Virus record (IMG/VR): IMGVR_UViG_3300045256_000753
Location: 37,638-101,637 of that record
Length of the DNA stretch: 64,000 bases
DNA from: a virus
Reading direction: 5' to 3' (one strand)
The position numbers and the translations under genes are program-made. Shown here one piece after another: positions 50,653 to 58,386 of this stretch (position 1 is the stretch's first letter; every line of letters begins with the position of its first letter). The notes below the pieces were generated by a model, which worked only from the letters and a program-made list of their open reading frames with translations, did no database searches and was not told where the DNA came from.

Positions 50653-51264
50653 TTATTTGTCCCCACCCTTACGAAGCTTCCGAAGGCGCCCAGCCGCGTC
50701 GGAAAGGCCTGAATCGTCCGCCTCTTGCGCAACCACGTCGATTCGGGCCGAAGCGTCTTTCGGAGCGATCTCGGACGGGATGAACTGGGGTGCCGCGCCG
50801 TCCGCAATCTCGTCGGTAGGCCGCACCACGGCGCCCGGGACCCCGCCCTGTACGATGACGGGCACGCTTTTGACCTTCTCAATCGCGCTCAGAATCGAAT
50901 CGAGGCGGTCTTGCTGTGAGAGCGCCGTTTGCAGGGCACTTTGCAAACCGTCGCGATCCTTCCGAAGTGCCTCGTTCTCGGCTTCGAGTTGTTTGACCCG
51001 CTGGTCGAGAAACTGGACCCGCGCTTGGAGGACATCATCCTGAACGGCCGTGGGTGGGGTCGGGTAGCGCTGCGGAAGGGCCGTTCCGAAATGTCCGGGA
51101 ACGCGGACGATGAGTTTCTGCCCGATCGCACGCCAGAGATCCTTTGATCGTGCCGCTTGGAGACCGGGGATGGTCACGACCTGGCCGAAAGGAACATCCA
51201 TCTGAATGTCTTCGAGGAGGTGTGTACCGGCCACGAGTCCGTACACGAAGATGTCGTCACTCAT
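50653..51264 (-). CDS. Coiled-coil neck-region protein of unknown function
   Basis: 203 aa from ATG 51264 (MSDDIFVYGLVAGTHLLED); GGAGAG lies 6 bases upstream and the ATG overlaps the preceding TGA (ATGA), so the longer frame is rejected. An N-terminal beta domain (FGQVVTIPGLQAARSKD, QKLIVRVPGHFG) is followed by a clear coiled coil at about 75-125 (FLDQRVKQLEAENEALRKDR) and a Pro/Asp/Ala-rich tail with RLRKLRKGGDK at the end. Its place between an HK97-gp10-like protein and the Dps-like protein suggests a structural neck component. Confidence 0.5.
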   Translation of the reverse strand: MSDDIFVYGLVAGTHLLEDIQMDVPFGQVVTIPGLQAARSKDLWRAIGQKLIVRVPGHFGTALPQRYPTPPTAVQDDVLQARVQFLDQRVKQLEAENEALRKDRDGLQSALQTALSQQDRLDSILSAIEKVKSVPVIVQGGVPGAVVRPTDEIADGAAPQFIPSEIAPKDASARIDVVAQEADDSGLSDAAGRLRKLRKGGDK

Positions 51265-51782
51265 CGAACTCTCCGGGAAGCTGCTTTGACAAAGCGTTCG
51301 CGCACGTGGTCCTTCAACTCTTGAACGAGCTGCTTCTTGATGTACTCGCGCGTCTCCTTCTTCGCCTTCGTCAAGAAGTCGGAAGGATCTCGCCCGGGGT
51401 GCCACCACCGCCCGTTCATCATCGAGCGCGGCGAGGCTTTGCGGAAAATGAGCTTGCCGCTGTCAAGAACGATCGGGATCGGTCGCTTTGCTTTCGTCAG
51501 CCAGGTCATCTGCTGACGACGTTGCCCTTCAACAAGGGGCCGGAAGGCAGGATGGTTTGCCACGATCTGCAAGCTCGACGGCTTGATGCGGACCGTGAGC
51601 GATCGTTGAAGCGCGGCCTTGGCCTCGGGCGAAAAGGGCGTTTGAAGGAGCTGCGCTCGGAGGCGCCGGATCAAGTTCCGCTTCGTGCGGTTCAGGATCT
51701 GCTCTATCGAAAAGTGGCGAAGAATGCCGCGCGGCAAAAGCGGCCGTGCGTAAATGCGGTTGGAGACGTACCCCTGCGACAT
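51261..51782 (-). CDS. HK97 gp10-like minor tail/neck protein
   Basis: 173 aa. The segment GRWWHPGRDPSDFLTKAKKE is typical of HK97 gp10-like tail components (HPG, then P-x-x-F and a helix), followed by a long C-terminal helix EYIKKQLVQELKDHVRERF. The N-terminal part is basic with an RLRAQLLQTPFSPEAKAALQ helix. Such proteins join tail tube and head completion ring. The ATG overlaps the TGA of the upstream 451-aa gene (TGATG) and its own stop overlaps the next ATG (ATGA). Confidence 0.6.
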   Translation of the reverse strand: MSQGYVSNRIYARPLLPRGILRHFSIEQILNRTKRNLIRRLRAQLLQTPFSPEAKAALQRSLTVRIKPSSLQIVANHPAFRPLVEGQRRQQMTWLTKAKRPIPIVLDSGKLIFRKASPRSMMNGRWWHPGRDPSDFLTKAKKETREYIKKQLVQELKDHVRERFVKAASRRVR

Positions 51783-53137
51783 CAGTATTCGATGTTCTCC
51801 CAGACCTTGGTGCGGCCACGGAGCTGCCGTTCCTCAGGGATGCTGGGGTTGTTGGTGATCTCGGACGAGGCCTCTTGTTCGGGGCCGCTCGGTGCGAATT
51901 CCAACGCCACTGCGCGCGTCGGATTGGACATCGGCACGCGGTAACGGATGTCTTTCTCGTCGATGTGACCGATCGTGAAATGCTGCTGGAGGACGGCGCC
52001 GCGATTCTGCGGGAATCGCACGGCGCTGACCGAGTAGCGGTCGCCGTTGATCTTCACCAGGAAGTCGCGCATCGACATGATGGGCGCCGGTCCGGTCCAC
52101 ACTTCGTAGTTGTGCGTGGCGGTGCGTCCGATGTTCGATTGTGAGATGCGGCGCTCCGCATCATCCGGTGCGACGATCGCATCGTACGGCCCGTCGTACC
52201 CGCCAACGAAGCTCGTTCCGAAGCAAATGTGGCAGTCGCTGATGGGCTGACCGTGGTAGTCGTCCGGAATGCACGGACACGAAATGCCAGCATGCTTCTG
52301 GAGGAAGATCTTCACGCGCTCGCCGCCCTGTTCCAGAATCCAGCGGTTGCGGCGAATCGCTTCCTTCCAGATGTAGTCGAGCTTCTCGATCTCCATCGTG
52401 CTCGTCGCGGTGGCCTTCTCGATCGGCGTCTCGACGAAATCCTCCGATGAAGCCGTCGCGATGTTGCAGCCGATCGGAATCCCGACCGTCGTCACGCGGT
52501 AGAAGATTCGCTGCATCAGGTCGGTTCGAATGAGCTTGCGCGTGAAGCGATAGACGCACGTCACACGGCTTTGAGGCTGCGGAACCAGGGAAGGATCCCA
52601 CGCTTGCTTCGCAACGTCCACGTACACGAACGGGTCGATCTCGATCTCGCCCGTCGATCCGTAGACGTGAAGGACACGCGCGGGCCTGCCATCGATGAAG
52701 ACGTGGACGTCATCGGGGCTGTCCGCGTTGACCTTCTGCGAGCCCTCTTTGACGATGGGGAAGTTCTGCGTCTTGAAGACGTATCGAGGCGCGTTCGAGC
52801 CAGAGGCCGTGCAGTCGCCGAAGAGCACGAATTGCCCGGTGACGTCCTCCTCGACAAGCTCGTTGTCGGTTCGATCTCTCCAGAACCGGGCTCCGACGAG
52901 CGTGTCCGTCACGCGTTCGAAAGGGCCGAACTCGCTGTCGAAGCTCCGGTAGATGTTGACGCCCACCAATCGGAATCGACTGTTGATGGCAAGCTCGGTC
53001 GGATCGTCCCACGTGAGGTCGATCACTCCCGGCTCGAAGCCGCTCGTCATGAACAGGTTGAGCGGGGGCGCCGGCCAGGGCGCTTTCGTCAGCTCCAGCT
53101 CTGTCGTTTGACGGTCGCGATTAGATGCGTACGGCAT
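51782..53137 (-). CDS. Neck-region structural protein with fibronectin-like and cysteine-rich segments
   Basis: 451 aa. N-terminal fibronectin-like domain (FEPGVIDLTWDDPTELAINS, RLVGVNIYRSFDSEFGPFER). Middle beta domain ends near residue 230. At about 272-300 four cysteines and a His lie in CPCIPDDYHG and DCHICFGTSF, a likely zinc knuckle. The C-terminal section has a PAPIMSMRDFLVKINGDRYS strand and a GRAVLQQHFTIGHI-type segment resembling head-tail joining proteins, which often carry a cysteine-rich loop and contact capsid. GGAAAGG lies before ATG 53137 inside a hairpin. Family assignment tentative. Confidence 0.5.
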   Translation of the reverse strand: MPYASNRDRQTTELELTKAPWPAPPLNLFMTSGFEPGVIDLTWDDPTELAINSRFRLVGVNIYRSFDSEFGPFERVTDTLVGARFWRDRTDNELVEEDVTGQFVLFGDCTASGSNAPRYVFKTQNFPIVKEGSQKVNADSPDDVHVFIDGRPARVLHVYGSTGEIEIDPFVYVDVAKQAWDPSLVPQPQSRVTCVYRFTRKLIRTDLMQRIFYRVTTVGIPIGCNIATASSEDFVETPIEKATATSTMEIEKLDYIWKEAIRRNRWILEQGGERVKIFLQKHAGISCPCIPDDYHGQPISDCHICFGTSFVGGYDGPYDAIVAPDDAERRISQSNIGRTATHNYEVWTGPAPIMSMRDFLVKINGDRYSVSAVRFPQNRGAVLQQHFTIGHIDEKDIRYRVPMSNPTRAVALEFAPSGPEQEASSEITNNPSIPEERQLRGRTKVWENIEY

Positions 53138-53176
53138 GCACCTTTCCCATGGACCGATCCCATAAAGGGAAAGTGC
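53138..53176 (-). promoter_or_regulatory. Hairpin enclosing the ribosome site of the 451-aa gene
   Basis: A stem of about 9-10 bp with one bulge pairs 53138-53147 with 53167-53176, with a further ATGG/CCAT stem inside. On the transcript the 3' arm contains GGGAAAGG, the Shine-Dalgarno sequence directly before ATG 53137. The site is therefore occluded when folded, which suggests translational control. Confidence 0.5.
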
Positions 53177-53186
53177 GGCTTACGGC

Positions 53187-53543
53187 TCAACCCGTTGATC
53201 CGCCTTGGGTATCCGCTGGCGGCGTCGCCGGAGCGGTCGGAGGCTTCGCCGGCTGCTCGATGGGGCCGATGAGGGTGATGAGGCCGGTCTGCGCGTTGAT
53301 GTTGGCCGGAGTGTTGGGAGCAAGACCGCGCTCCATGAGGCATCGCTCGAAGAGGCGGTACCGCTCTTCATCGACCTTGCGGGCTGCCGCAAGAAGTTTG
53401 ATCTCCTCGTTTTTGATGTCGAGAAGCTGGTTGCCGATTTCCGAGCGGACGCCCTCCAGCTCCCCGAGCTTGTCGAGGGTCTCTTTGCCGACCGGATCGT
53501 TCAAGGTCAGCTTCGTCGTTGTCGTGTTCGATTCAGATCCCAT
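53187..53543 (-). CDS. Small coiled-coil protein of neck region
   Basis: 118 aa from ATG 53543 (MGSESNTTTTKLTLNDPVG); GGGAG lies 6 bases upstream, so this start is preferred to MQMG or MRP further upstream. Central helix (KETLDKLGELEGVRSEIGNQ, NEEIKLLAAARKVDEERYRL) suggests a coiled coil. The C-terminal third is Pro/Ala-rich (EQPAKPPTAPATPPADTQGG). No family recognised. It is the last gene before a hairpin-controlled gene. Confidence 0.5.
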   Translation of the reverse strand: MGSESNTTTTKLTLNDPVGKETLDKLGELEGVRSEIGNQLLDIKNEEIKLLAAARKVDEERYRLFERCLMERGLAPNTPANINAQTGLITLIGPIEQPAKPPTAPATPPADTQGGSTG

Positions 53544-53591
53544 TTGCATCTCCCGTGTGTTGGGTCGCAAACGGGCTACACCACAAGAGCT

Positions 53592-53951
53592 TCACTTCGG
53601 CTCGGGTTCGTACTTTCTCGCCAGGCAGCGAAGAAAAACCTCGAACAGCATCGGATCGATGTCGTGCTTCTTCAAGCGCGCCCGCCGCACCGCCTCACCC
53701 TGTGAATCCGGGCAGGCCGCGTCGTGGTGATCCAAGCGCTTCCGGCAATACTGGCACCGCTCGACCTTGATGCCTTCGCTGGTGCGTTCGTTCCGCGTCT
53801 TCTTGCGACGCGCGATCATCATGCTCAACGGATTCGGGCGATTCTGCCAGTCCGCACACGACTCCCTGTGGTGCTTCATCTGCGAATACTTGTCGCAGGT
53901 GAACCCGCAAAGGCAGGGATGAATGCGCGGCTCTGCCGCATCGATCGTCAT
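53592..53951 (-). CDS. Small C2H2-like zinc finger protein
   Basis: 119 aa. Two probable zinc sites: residues 13-32 (CLCGFTCDKYSQMKHHRESC) with C13, C15, C19, H27, H28 and C32, and residues 66-80 (CQYCRKRLDHHDAAC) with C66, C69, H75, H76 and C80. A basic linker (MMIARRKKTRNERTSEG) lies between. This looks like a nucleic-acid or protein-binding finger pair, a type uncommon among phage structural genes. It lies 140 bases downstream of the neck-type gene at 54.1 kb and so may start a new transcript. Function unknown. Confidence 0.55.
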   Translation of the reverse strand: MTIDAAEPRIHPCLCGFTCDKYSQMKHHRESCADWQNRPNPLSMMIARRKKTRNERTSEGIKVERCQYCRKRLDHHDAACPDSQGEAVRRARLKKHDIDPMLFEVFLRCLARKYEPEPK

Positions 53952-54091
53952 TGGGAACCGCCGCTCAGATGACTTGCTCGGGTCTCATCACATAGGATTT
54001 ACACCAACGGATTACCGTTCCAGACACCACGGTACAGCTCACAGGGCGCCCGTTATACCGTAACGATCCCGCTATGTTATGAACGACTATT
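53952..54091 (-). promoter_or_regulatory. 140-base intergenic leader before the zinc-finger gene
   Basis: Relatively AT-rich for this genome. TATAAC with a weakly matching upstream hexamer 16-17 bases away could be a promoter on the minus strand. The hexamer ACGGTA and its complement TACCGT occur three times and allow a 6-bp stem. Nothing here is decisive. Confidence 0.3.
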
Positions 54092-54988
54092 TTAGAAGCC
54101 CACGAACTTCCGAGGGCTCAAAACGCCTCGGCCGACGAAGGGACCGAAGGCTGAGCGAATGCCCGTGCCGAACTTCGGCTGCTGGAGGCCGCGAACGAAG
54201 TTGACCGTCGCTTTGGCCTTTTCGAGCTGCTTGTCGAACTGTTCGCTCGACGCAGTGTAGGCCGCTTCGTATTTGGTGGCCTTGTCCAAATTGAGGGACA
54301 CGCCACCGATCGAGTATTCGAATTCGTCGGCGACCCAGTTGATCCGAAGCGCTTGTAGCGCGTGGAGCATCGCGCCCGTCAGAAGAACCGTCGTCCATTC
54401 ACGGCGCATCTGGATCATCTGCTCGACGTTCGAAAACGGCGTGCGCGGCGGGTACGCGATGATCATGTCGAGAGCGCGTTGGATGTATTCGTCGAGTTCT
54501 CCGTCTTCCCAGATGAAGCCGAAGACGCGATTGAATTGGCCGACCGTTTCTTCGTGCGCCGGCGGACGGAAGTGGTAGTTCCGGTCCGGGTTGTTGTCGC
54601 GGAGAAGGATTCGCAAGCGCCGGATCAGGTCCTGCACGATGTCGCTCGTGAAGTGCTGCGCCGTATCCACGGTCATCTTGTCCGAGACCGCGAACTCCTG
54701 AACGACTTCTTGCTTGGGACCCCCAACGACTTCCTGGAACGTCCAGCGAATGCGATACGTCCCCATGTTGGCATCGAGGGGGATGATGATGCTTGCGTAG
54801 TATTCGCCGATGCTAGGATTTGCCGGGATGCGGAACGGAGAGCCAACGACCGCTTCGACGCCGGTCGTGTAATCGTAGATCGCGTACGTGATCGAGGAGG
54901 CGTTCGTTGGCCTGTCCGCCGAGTTCGTCAGCAGAATGAACAGGTCGTTTCGACCGAGCTGTTGTCCGCGAAAGAATTGGACCGCCAT
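54092..54988 (-). CDS. Head-tail adaptor or neck protein candidate
   Basis: 298 aa. The first 115 residues form an Ig-like or delivery-type domain (GRNDLFILLTNSADRPTNAS, ITYAIYDYTTGVEAVVG, then IIPLDANMGTYRIRWTF). The second half is helical (SDIVQDLIRRLRILLRDNNP, LDEYIQRALDMIIAYPPRTP, GAMLHALQALRINWVADEFE) and resembles connector adaptors in outline. The N-terminal domain is related to the C-terminal domain of the 301-aa protein at 55.8-56.7 kb (GDIEILLEDRFGN, YTMLMAAP, VRWRYQRSYGEP). Probably a virion neck component. It ends in an AT-rich gap and is immediately followed by a new transcriptional segment. Confidence 0.55.
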   Translation of the reverse strand: MAVQFFRGQQLGRNDLFILLTNSADRPTNASSITYAIYDYTTGVEAVVGSPFRIPANPSIGEYYASIIIPLDANMGTYRIRWTFQEVVGGPKQEVVQEFAVSDKMTVDTAQHFTSDIVQDLIRRLRILLRDNNPDRNYHFRPPAHEETVGQFNRVFGFIWEDGELDEYIQRALDMIIAYPPRTPFSNVEQMIQMRREWTTVLLTGAMLHALQALRINWVADEFEYSIGGVSLNLDKATKYEAAYTASSEQFDKQLEKAKATVNFVRGLQQPKFGTGIRSAFGPFVGRGVLSPRKFVGF

Positions 54989-54989
54989 G

Positions 54990-55583
54990 TCACGCCTTGA
55001 GGATGTTAGCCATCACGGCCACCGTGTGCATGAGCGCACCGTAGAGTTTGGCCATGTGGGTCGAGATGAAGTGGACGTCGAGATCGGTGATCGTATCGAG
55101 GCCTTTGTTCGCGGTGATGGCTTTCAACTCGGTGAGTTCCTTCTCGGCCCGTCCCGCTGACTCACCGGCGAACTGCACCCAATGATGTTCGGCCACTCCA
55201 AGCTTCTTCGACTTGGCCGTGCGTTCGAGGAGCTTGACCTCTTCGATGACGGTATCGGCGGCGCCCATCAACTGCGCGCGGGCAAGAATGATGAACTTGT
55301 CCTTCACCTCGCGAATCTTGGCCGGGTCTGCGCGGTGATCGGCTCGCAGGCGATCCCATTGCCCGAAGAGGCGCTGCCCCGTCTTGAGCGCCTTTTCGGC
55401 TTTCTCGCGAGCTTGATGAACAGCCCGGTAGGCACGCGGATCGGCGAGGAGCTTCTCTTCTTGGGGTTGGGGGTCGAGTCCGAGCTTGTACGACGTTTCG
55501 AAGGCGTACCGATCCGCCACCCGCTTCGCGAGTTGTTGCGCGGCGTACTTGGCCGCAACACGGAGGGCGGAAAGGCTTGCCAT
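54990..55583 (-). CDS. Helical virion or capsid-associated protein
   Basis: 197 aa from ATG 55583 (MASLSALRVAAKYAAQQLAK). The preceding gene stops 3 bases upstream, so the longer frame is not used. Helical throughout (KALKTGQRLFGQWDRLR, KIREVKDKFIILARAQLMGA, FAGESAGRAEKELTELKAI). The N-terminal VAAKYA and later KRVADRYA motifs resemble VALRYA in the neighbouring 60-aa protein; such a motif could be an amphipathic targeting peptide. No enzyme motif. Confidence 0.5.
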   Translation of the reverse strand: MASLSALRVAAKYAAQQLAKRVADRYAFETSYKLGLDPQPQEEKLLADPRAYRAVHQAREKAEKALKTGQRLFGQWDRLRADHRADPAKIREVKDKFIILARAQLMGAADTVIEEVKLLERTAKSKKLGVAEHHWVQFAGESAGRAEKELTELKAITANKGLDTITDLDVHFISTHMAKLYGALMHTVAVMANILKA

Positions 55584-55585
55584 GG

Positions 55586-55768
55586 TCACTTGTGCGATTC
55601 GTAACCCTGGTTCTTCATCCACCAGGCGAGCGCCCAGGGATTTTCGACTTTGCCCTCGTCCTTCATTTCTTTGACGGTGTTCTCCCAGCCAGGAGGAGCA
55701 ACCGCGACGGGCTCCTTCTTTTGGTCTTGGGCGTACCGTAGAGCTACTTTCTTTGCGAGCGGGTCCAT
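55586..55768 (-). CDS. Small virion protein with W-x-NTVKEMK and NPWALAWWMKNQG motif
   Basis: 60 aa. Starts MDPLAKKVALRYAQDQ, then GWENTVKEMKDEGKVENPWA and LAWWMKNQGYESHK. The Trp-rich motif with ENPWALAWWMKNQG is distinctive and is found, in related form, in small proteins of other large phages, but its function is unknown to me. ATG 55768 follows the 301-aa gene with a 9-base gap. It probably belongs to a virion assembly set with the two neighbouring genes. Confidence 0.55.
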   Translation of the reverse strand: MDPLAKKVALRYAQDQKKEPVAVAPPGWENTVKEMKDEGKVENPWALAWWMKNQGYESHK

Positions 55769-55777
55769 CGTCTCTCC

Positions 55778-56683
55778 TCAGGTGTCGTCACCCCATCCGT
55801 ACTTGCACTTGCGCTGCGTGATGTCGTGCGGATCGTGGGCCAAGACGGTATCAAGGACCCTGAACTGCCCGATCACTTCAATAATCGGCTCACCATAACT
55901 TCTTTGGTAGCGCCAGCGAACGGCCCAAAAGCAGCCCGGTTGGCCGCCTTCCCCTGCCGTCCCGGTGACGTAGTAGCGGCCGGTCGAGGCCCTGGCCGGC
56001 TTGTGGTCTTCCGGTCCCACGGGGAGGAGCACCCCTGTCGGGGCAGCCATCAACATCGTGTACCCGATGAAGACCGGATCGCGTCGATTGCCGAAACGGT
56101 CCTCAAGGAGGATCTCGATGTCTCCCTGTTGGAAGACGTCGCGCCAACGGAAGCTCGGCATCTTGCACGGGCCGTCATGGCCTCGGACATCCCTCTGGGT
56201 ACGGTTCTCGAAGCGAATCTTGTGGTGATGATGCCTATCTCGCCGATGGTGTTCGTGCCTCCACCGACACTGTTGGCAGACGCGCCAATCGCGTGATGGG
56301 TCGCACCCACGGAAGAATCTTCGGTGCACCTCTTCACACTCGTCGCACGGATGTCTTTCGCATGCGCACGCAGGATTGCACGGCGGCGTCGGGACTTTCA
56401 GAACCTCGACGAAAGCGGAGATCTCTCCTTGCCCGAAGATCTGTTCCGGGACCGACACCTGGAATCGGCCGCCGCCCGAGGCTTGCCCAAAAAGACCGAC
56501 TTCCCTGACCGGCGTTCCAGCCAAGATGCCGGCGCCAGTCGCGTGGCCGCTGAGTGTGATGAGGAGTCCGTCCGAGAGCGTACCAGCGCCCTGCGGTTGT
56601 GCAGAGAAGATGAGGACGCGATAGGGAGTCGCCGAGGCGGACCCGCCGCCTGCCGCATGACCGCTAAGATCGAAGAGGGTCAT
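55778..56683 (-). CDS. Gly-rich, Cys/His-rich virion protein with neck-type domain
   Basis: 301 aa with three parts. Residues 1-90 are Gly-rich beta repeats (DLSGHAAGGGSASATPYRVL, TLSGHATGAGILAGT). Residues 100-175 are rich in Cys (102, 106, 108, 113, 116, 127, 136, 139, 173) and His, including HEHHRRDRHHHH at 143-154, suggesting metal binding. The last 120 residues are an Ig-like domain related to the N-terminal domain of the 298-aa protein nearby. Repeats like LSGHAAGGG are seen in adhesive or self-associating phage proteins. No family match for the whole. Confidence 0.5.
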   Translation of the reverse strand: MTLFDLSGHAAGGGSASATPYRVLIFSAQPQGAGTLSDGLLITLSGHATGAGILAGTPVREVGLFGQASGGGRFQVSVPEQIFGQGEISAFVEVLKVPTPPCNPACACERHPCDECEEVHRRFFRGCDPSRDWRVCQQCRWRHEHHRRDRHHHHKIRFENRTQRDVRGHDGPCKMPSFRWRDVFQQGDIEILLEDRFGNRRDPVFIGYTMLMAAPTGVLLPVGPEDHKPARASTGRYYVTGTAGEGGQPGCFWAVRWRYQRSYGEPIIEVIGQFRVLDTVLAHDPHDITQRKCKYGWGDDT

Positions 56684-56695
56684 GGAACCCTCCCA

Positions 56696-57079
56696 TCATG
56701 TCTCGGAGACGAGGAGCTGCCCTGTGGGGAATCGGACTTGATCGTTCGTCAAGACGGTTCGCGACGTGCTGAGGTTCGCGAAGTAGAGCAGGTTGCCGCC
56801 GCTCGGTTGATCGTGGAGAGCAAAGGCGACGACCGTTCCGTAATCCGCTGAAGCGACCGCAAAGTTCACATCCACGTTGTTCGAGCAAAGGCCGTTGACG
56901 GGGACCGTGAACGTGACTGCCTGCCGAGCGTACCCGCCGCCCGTGACTTCCGTTCCACCACCCCCAACGCCGGGCGACACCGTGTAGAGCGCCACGTAGA
57001 CGGTGACCGGAGGCGTGAACACCTGCTGGCGCAGAATGATGCCCAAGAAGGTGTTGTCGAGGTACGTGCTCTTCGGCAT
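56696..57079 (-). CDS. Fibre- or capsid-surface protein, first of a paralogous pair
   Basis: 127 aa from ATG 57079 (MPKSTYLDNTFLGIILRQQV). The pattern YVALYTVSPGVGGGGTEVTG, then YARQAVTF, VALHDQPSGGNLLYFANL and a final FPTGQLLVSE is found in virion proteins of other phages. A paralogue lies at 57985-58386 (YAALFTVAPTATTGGTEV, YARLAATF, GGTAHVLYFGNL). Beta-rich; presumably a surface decoration or fibre-head domain. It is 7 bases from the next gene. Confidence 0.6.
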   Translation of the reverse strand: MPKSTYLDNTFLGIILRQQVFTPPVTVYVALYTVSPGVGGGGTEVTGGGYARQAVTFTVPVNGLCSNNVDVNFAVASADYGTVVAFALHDQPSGGNLLYFANLSTSRTVLTNDQVRFPTGQLLVSET

Positions 57080-57086
57080 GGTGGAC

Positions 57087-57485
57087 TCAGCAACGCGGTT
57101 TGATAAATGAAGCACTGAGGCTCGAATCGATGAGCGGCGCCTCGCTCTTCACGTCGTACCCAAGAGCCACGGTCTGCTGGCCAGCCGCGTAGTTGAGCAC
57201 GAGGCGCCAGAAGCCAACCCCGCTGGGTCGCCATCGGACGCTGTAGTAGCCCGGGGCCCCGGCGATCTCGTTGAAGTAAACGCTCCCCGAGACGACTTGT
57301 GCGTCCGTGATCCCTTGCCCATTGATGAGCGGCCAGCTTTGAAGCTGGTTGTTGAAGAAGACCTTGAGGGAGAGTTGCGGAACGGTGATGCCGACGATGC
57401 GGGTGAACACGTCCCCCGCAAGAAAATCAACCTGGTCGTCGATTTCCTCGTTGTTCTGAACAAGTCGCCAAAGCGACGTGAGCAT
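57087..57485 (-). CDS. Small beta-sandwich virion protein
   Basis: 132 aa. ATG 57485 shares its A with the TGA of the upstream 60-aa gene (TGATG). Beta-rich: TRIVGITVPQLSLKVFFNNQ, then VSGSVYFNEIAGAPGYYSVR and WRLVLNYAAGQQTVALGYDV. The GYYSVRWRP strand resembles that of the Ig-like neck domain in the 298-aa protein. No family recognised. Probably a virion surface or neck component. Confidence 0.5.
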   Translation of the reverse strand: MLTSLWRLVQNNEEIDDQVDFLAGDVFTRIVGITVPQLSLKVFFNNQLQSWPLINGQGITDAQVVSGSVYFNEIAGAPGYYSVRWRPSGVGFWRLVLNYAAGQQTVALGYDVKSEAPLIDSSLSASFIKPRC

Positions 57486-57667
57486 CAGCGCTCCTGACCC
57501 TTGTCAAAGGGCAGTTCCTGTTGAACGGGCTCCGGAGGAGGCGACGGCGGACGGGGACCCGATCCGCCCCGTCCCGTGAGAGTCGCTCGAACTTGCATGC
57601 AGACTCCGGCCCTTGCCTCGGCCGACGAGGACCCCTCCAGATGCGCGCTCATCTCGATGATGGCCAT
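57485..57667 (-). CDS. Small Gly/Ser/Pro-rich virion protein
   Basis: 60 aa from ATG 57667 (MAIIEMSAHLEGSSSAEARA). The start lies 1 base after the preceding TGA, which rules out the longer frame. EGSSSAEARAGVCMQVRATL recalls the small-residue beta repeats of the two neighbours. The C-terminal GPRPPSPPPEPVQQELPFD is proline-rich. Function unknown. Confidence 0.45.
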   Translation of the reverse strand: MAIIEMSAHLEGSSSAEARAGVCMQVRATLTGRGGSGPRPPSPPPEPVQQELPFDKGQER

Positions 57668-57668
57668 G

Positions 57669-57965
57669 TCACCCTTCGTTGGGAATGCCGCCGCCCTGTG
57701 TGTTCGGAGGCTTGCGGCCTGGAACCCCAACTTGGAAGCTGTGGGTCACCGGAGCCGGAATGGTTCGGACCGTGGGAACCGAGGATCCTCGAACCGCCGC
57801 AGGAACCTGCGTCGGCTTGAAGAGGGACTTGATCGTCACGAGCGACAGATCGAGGAAGAGGATCGAGCCGCCAACGATCGATGTGGATGCGTGATCCACA
57901 TCGTTGGCTGTTGCCGTTACGGACGAGTTTCCAGCGAGTGTAGCGCTTGCCGATTGAACGGGCAT
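57669..57965 (-). CDS. Small beta-rich virion protein
   Basis: 98 aa (MPVQSASATLAGNSSVTATA). The N-terminal ASATLAGNSSVTATA repeat resembles the Gly/Ser strands of the 301-aa protein. A hydrophobic stretch, GGSILFLDLSLVTIKSLF, follows, then a Pro-rich end. Possibly a short fibre or surface protein. No homologue is recognised. Confidence 0.45.
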   Translation of the reverse strand: MPVQSASATLAGNSSVTATANDVDHASTSIVGGSILFLDLSLVTIKSLFKPTQVPAAVRGSSVPTVRTIPAPVTHSFQVGVPGRKPPNTQGGGIPNEG

Positions 57966-57984
57966 GGGGACTTACCTCCCCCGC

Positions 57985-58386
57985 TCACTGCTCGGTGACG
58001 CTGAGGGCCGTCGCTGCGAACTGGAGGGTGTCGCCCGTCGAGACCACCTTCGAAACCGCGAGGTTACCGAAGTAGAGGACGTGAGCCGTCCCACCGAGGG
58101 TGAGGTCGTCCATGATCGCCACGGCGACGATCGTGTACGGACCCGCAGCCGCACCGGCGCCGAAGAAGGTCAGCGTGCCGGAGTTCGACGTCGCACCTGC
58201 AACAGGTGCGCTGAACGTCGCGGCGAGACGCGCGTAGTTGGCGTCCACGACCTCCGTGCCGCCCGTCGTGGCGGTCGGTGCAACCGTGAAGAGCGCCGCG
58301 TAAACCGTCGCCGGGGACGAATACGCAACGTTCCGAAGAACGGCGGAGAGAAAGGCGTTTGCGAGGGTCTGAGACTTGGCGGCCAT
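57985..58386 (-). CDS. Fibre- or capsid-surface protein, second of a paralogous pair
   Basis: 133 aa from ATG 58386, with GGAGG 10 bases upstream. Strongly related in pattern to the 127-aa gene at 56.7 kb (FLSAVLRN, TVYAALFTVAPTATTGGTEV, YARLAATFSAPVAGATSN, VLYFGNLAVSKVVSTGD). The two are separated by three small genes. Likely a virion surface domain duplicated and diverged. Confidence 0.6.
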   Translation of the reverse strand: MAAKSQTLANAFLSAVLRNVAYSSPATVYAALFTVAPTATTGGTEVVDANYARLAATFSAPVAGATSNSGTLTFFGAGAAAGPYTIVAVAIMDDLTLGGTAHVLYFGNLAVSKVVSTGDTLQFAATALSVTEQ

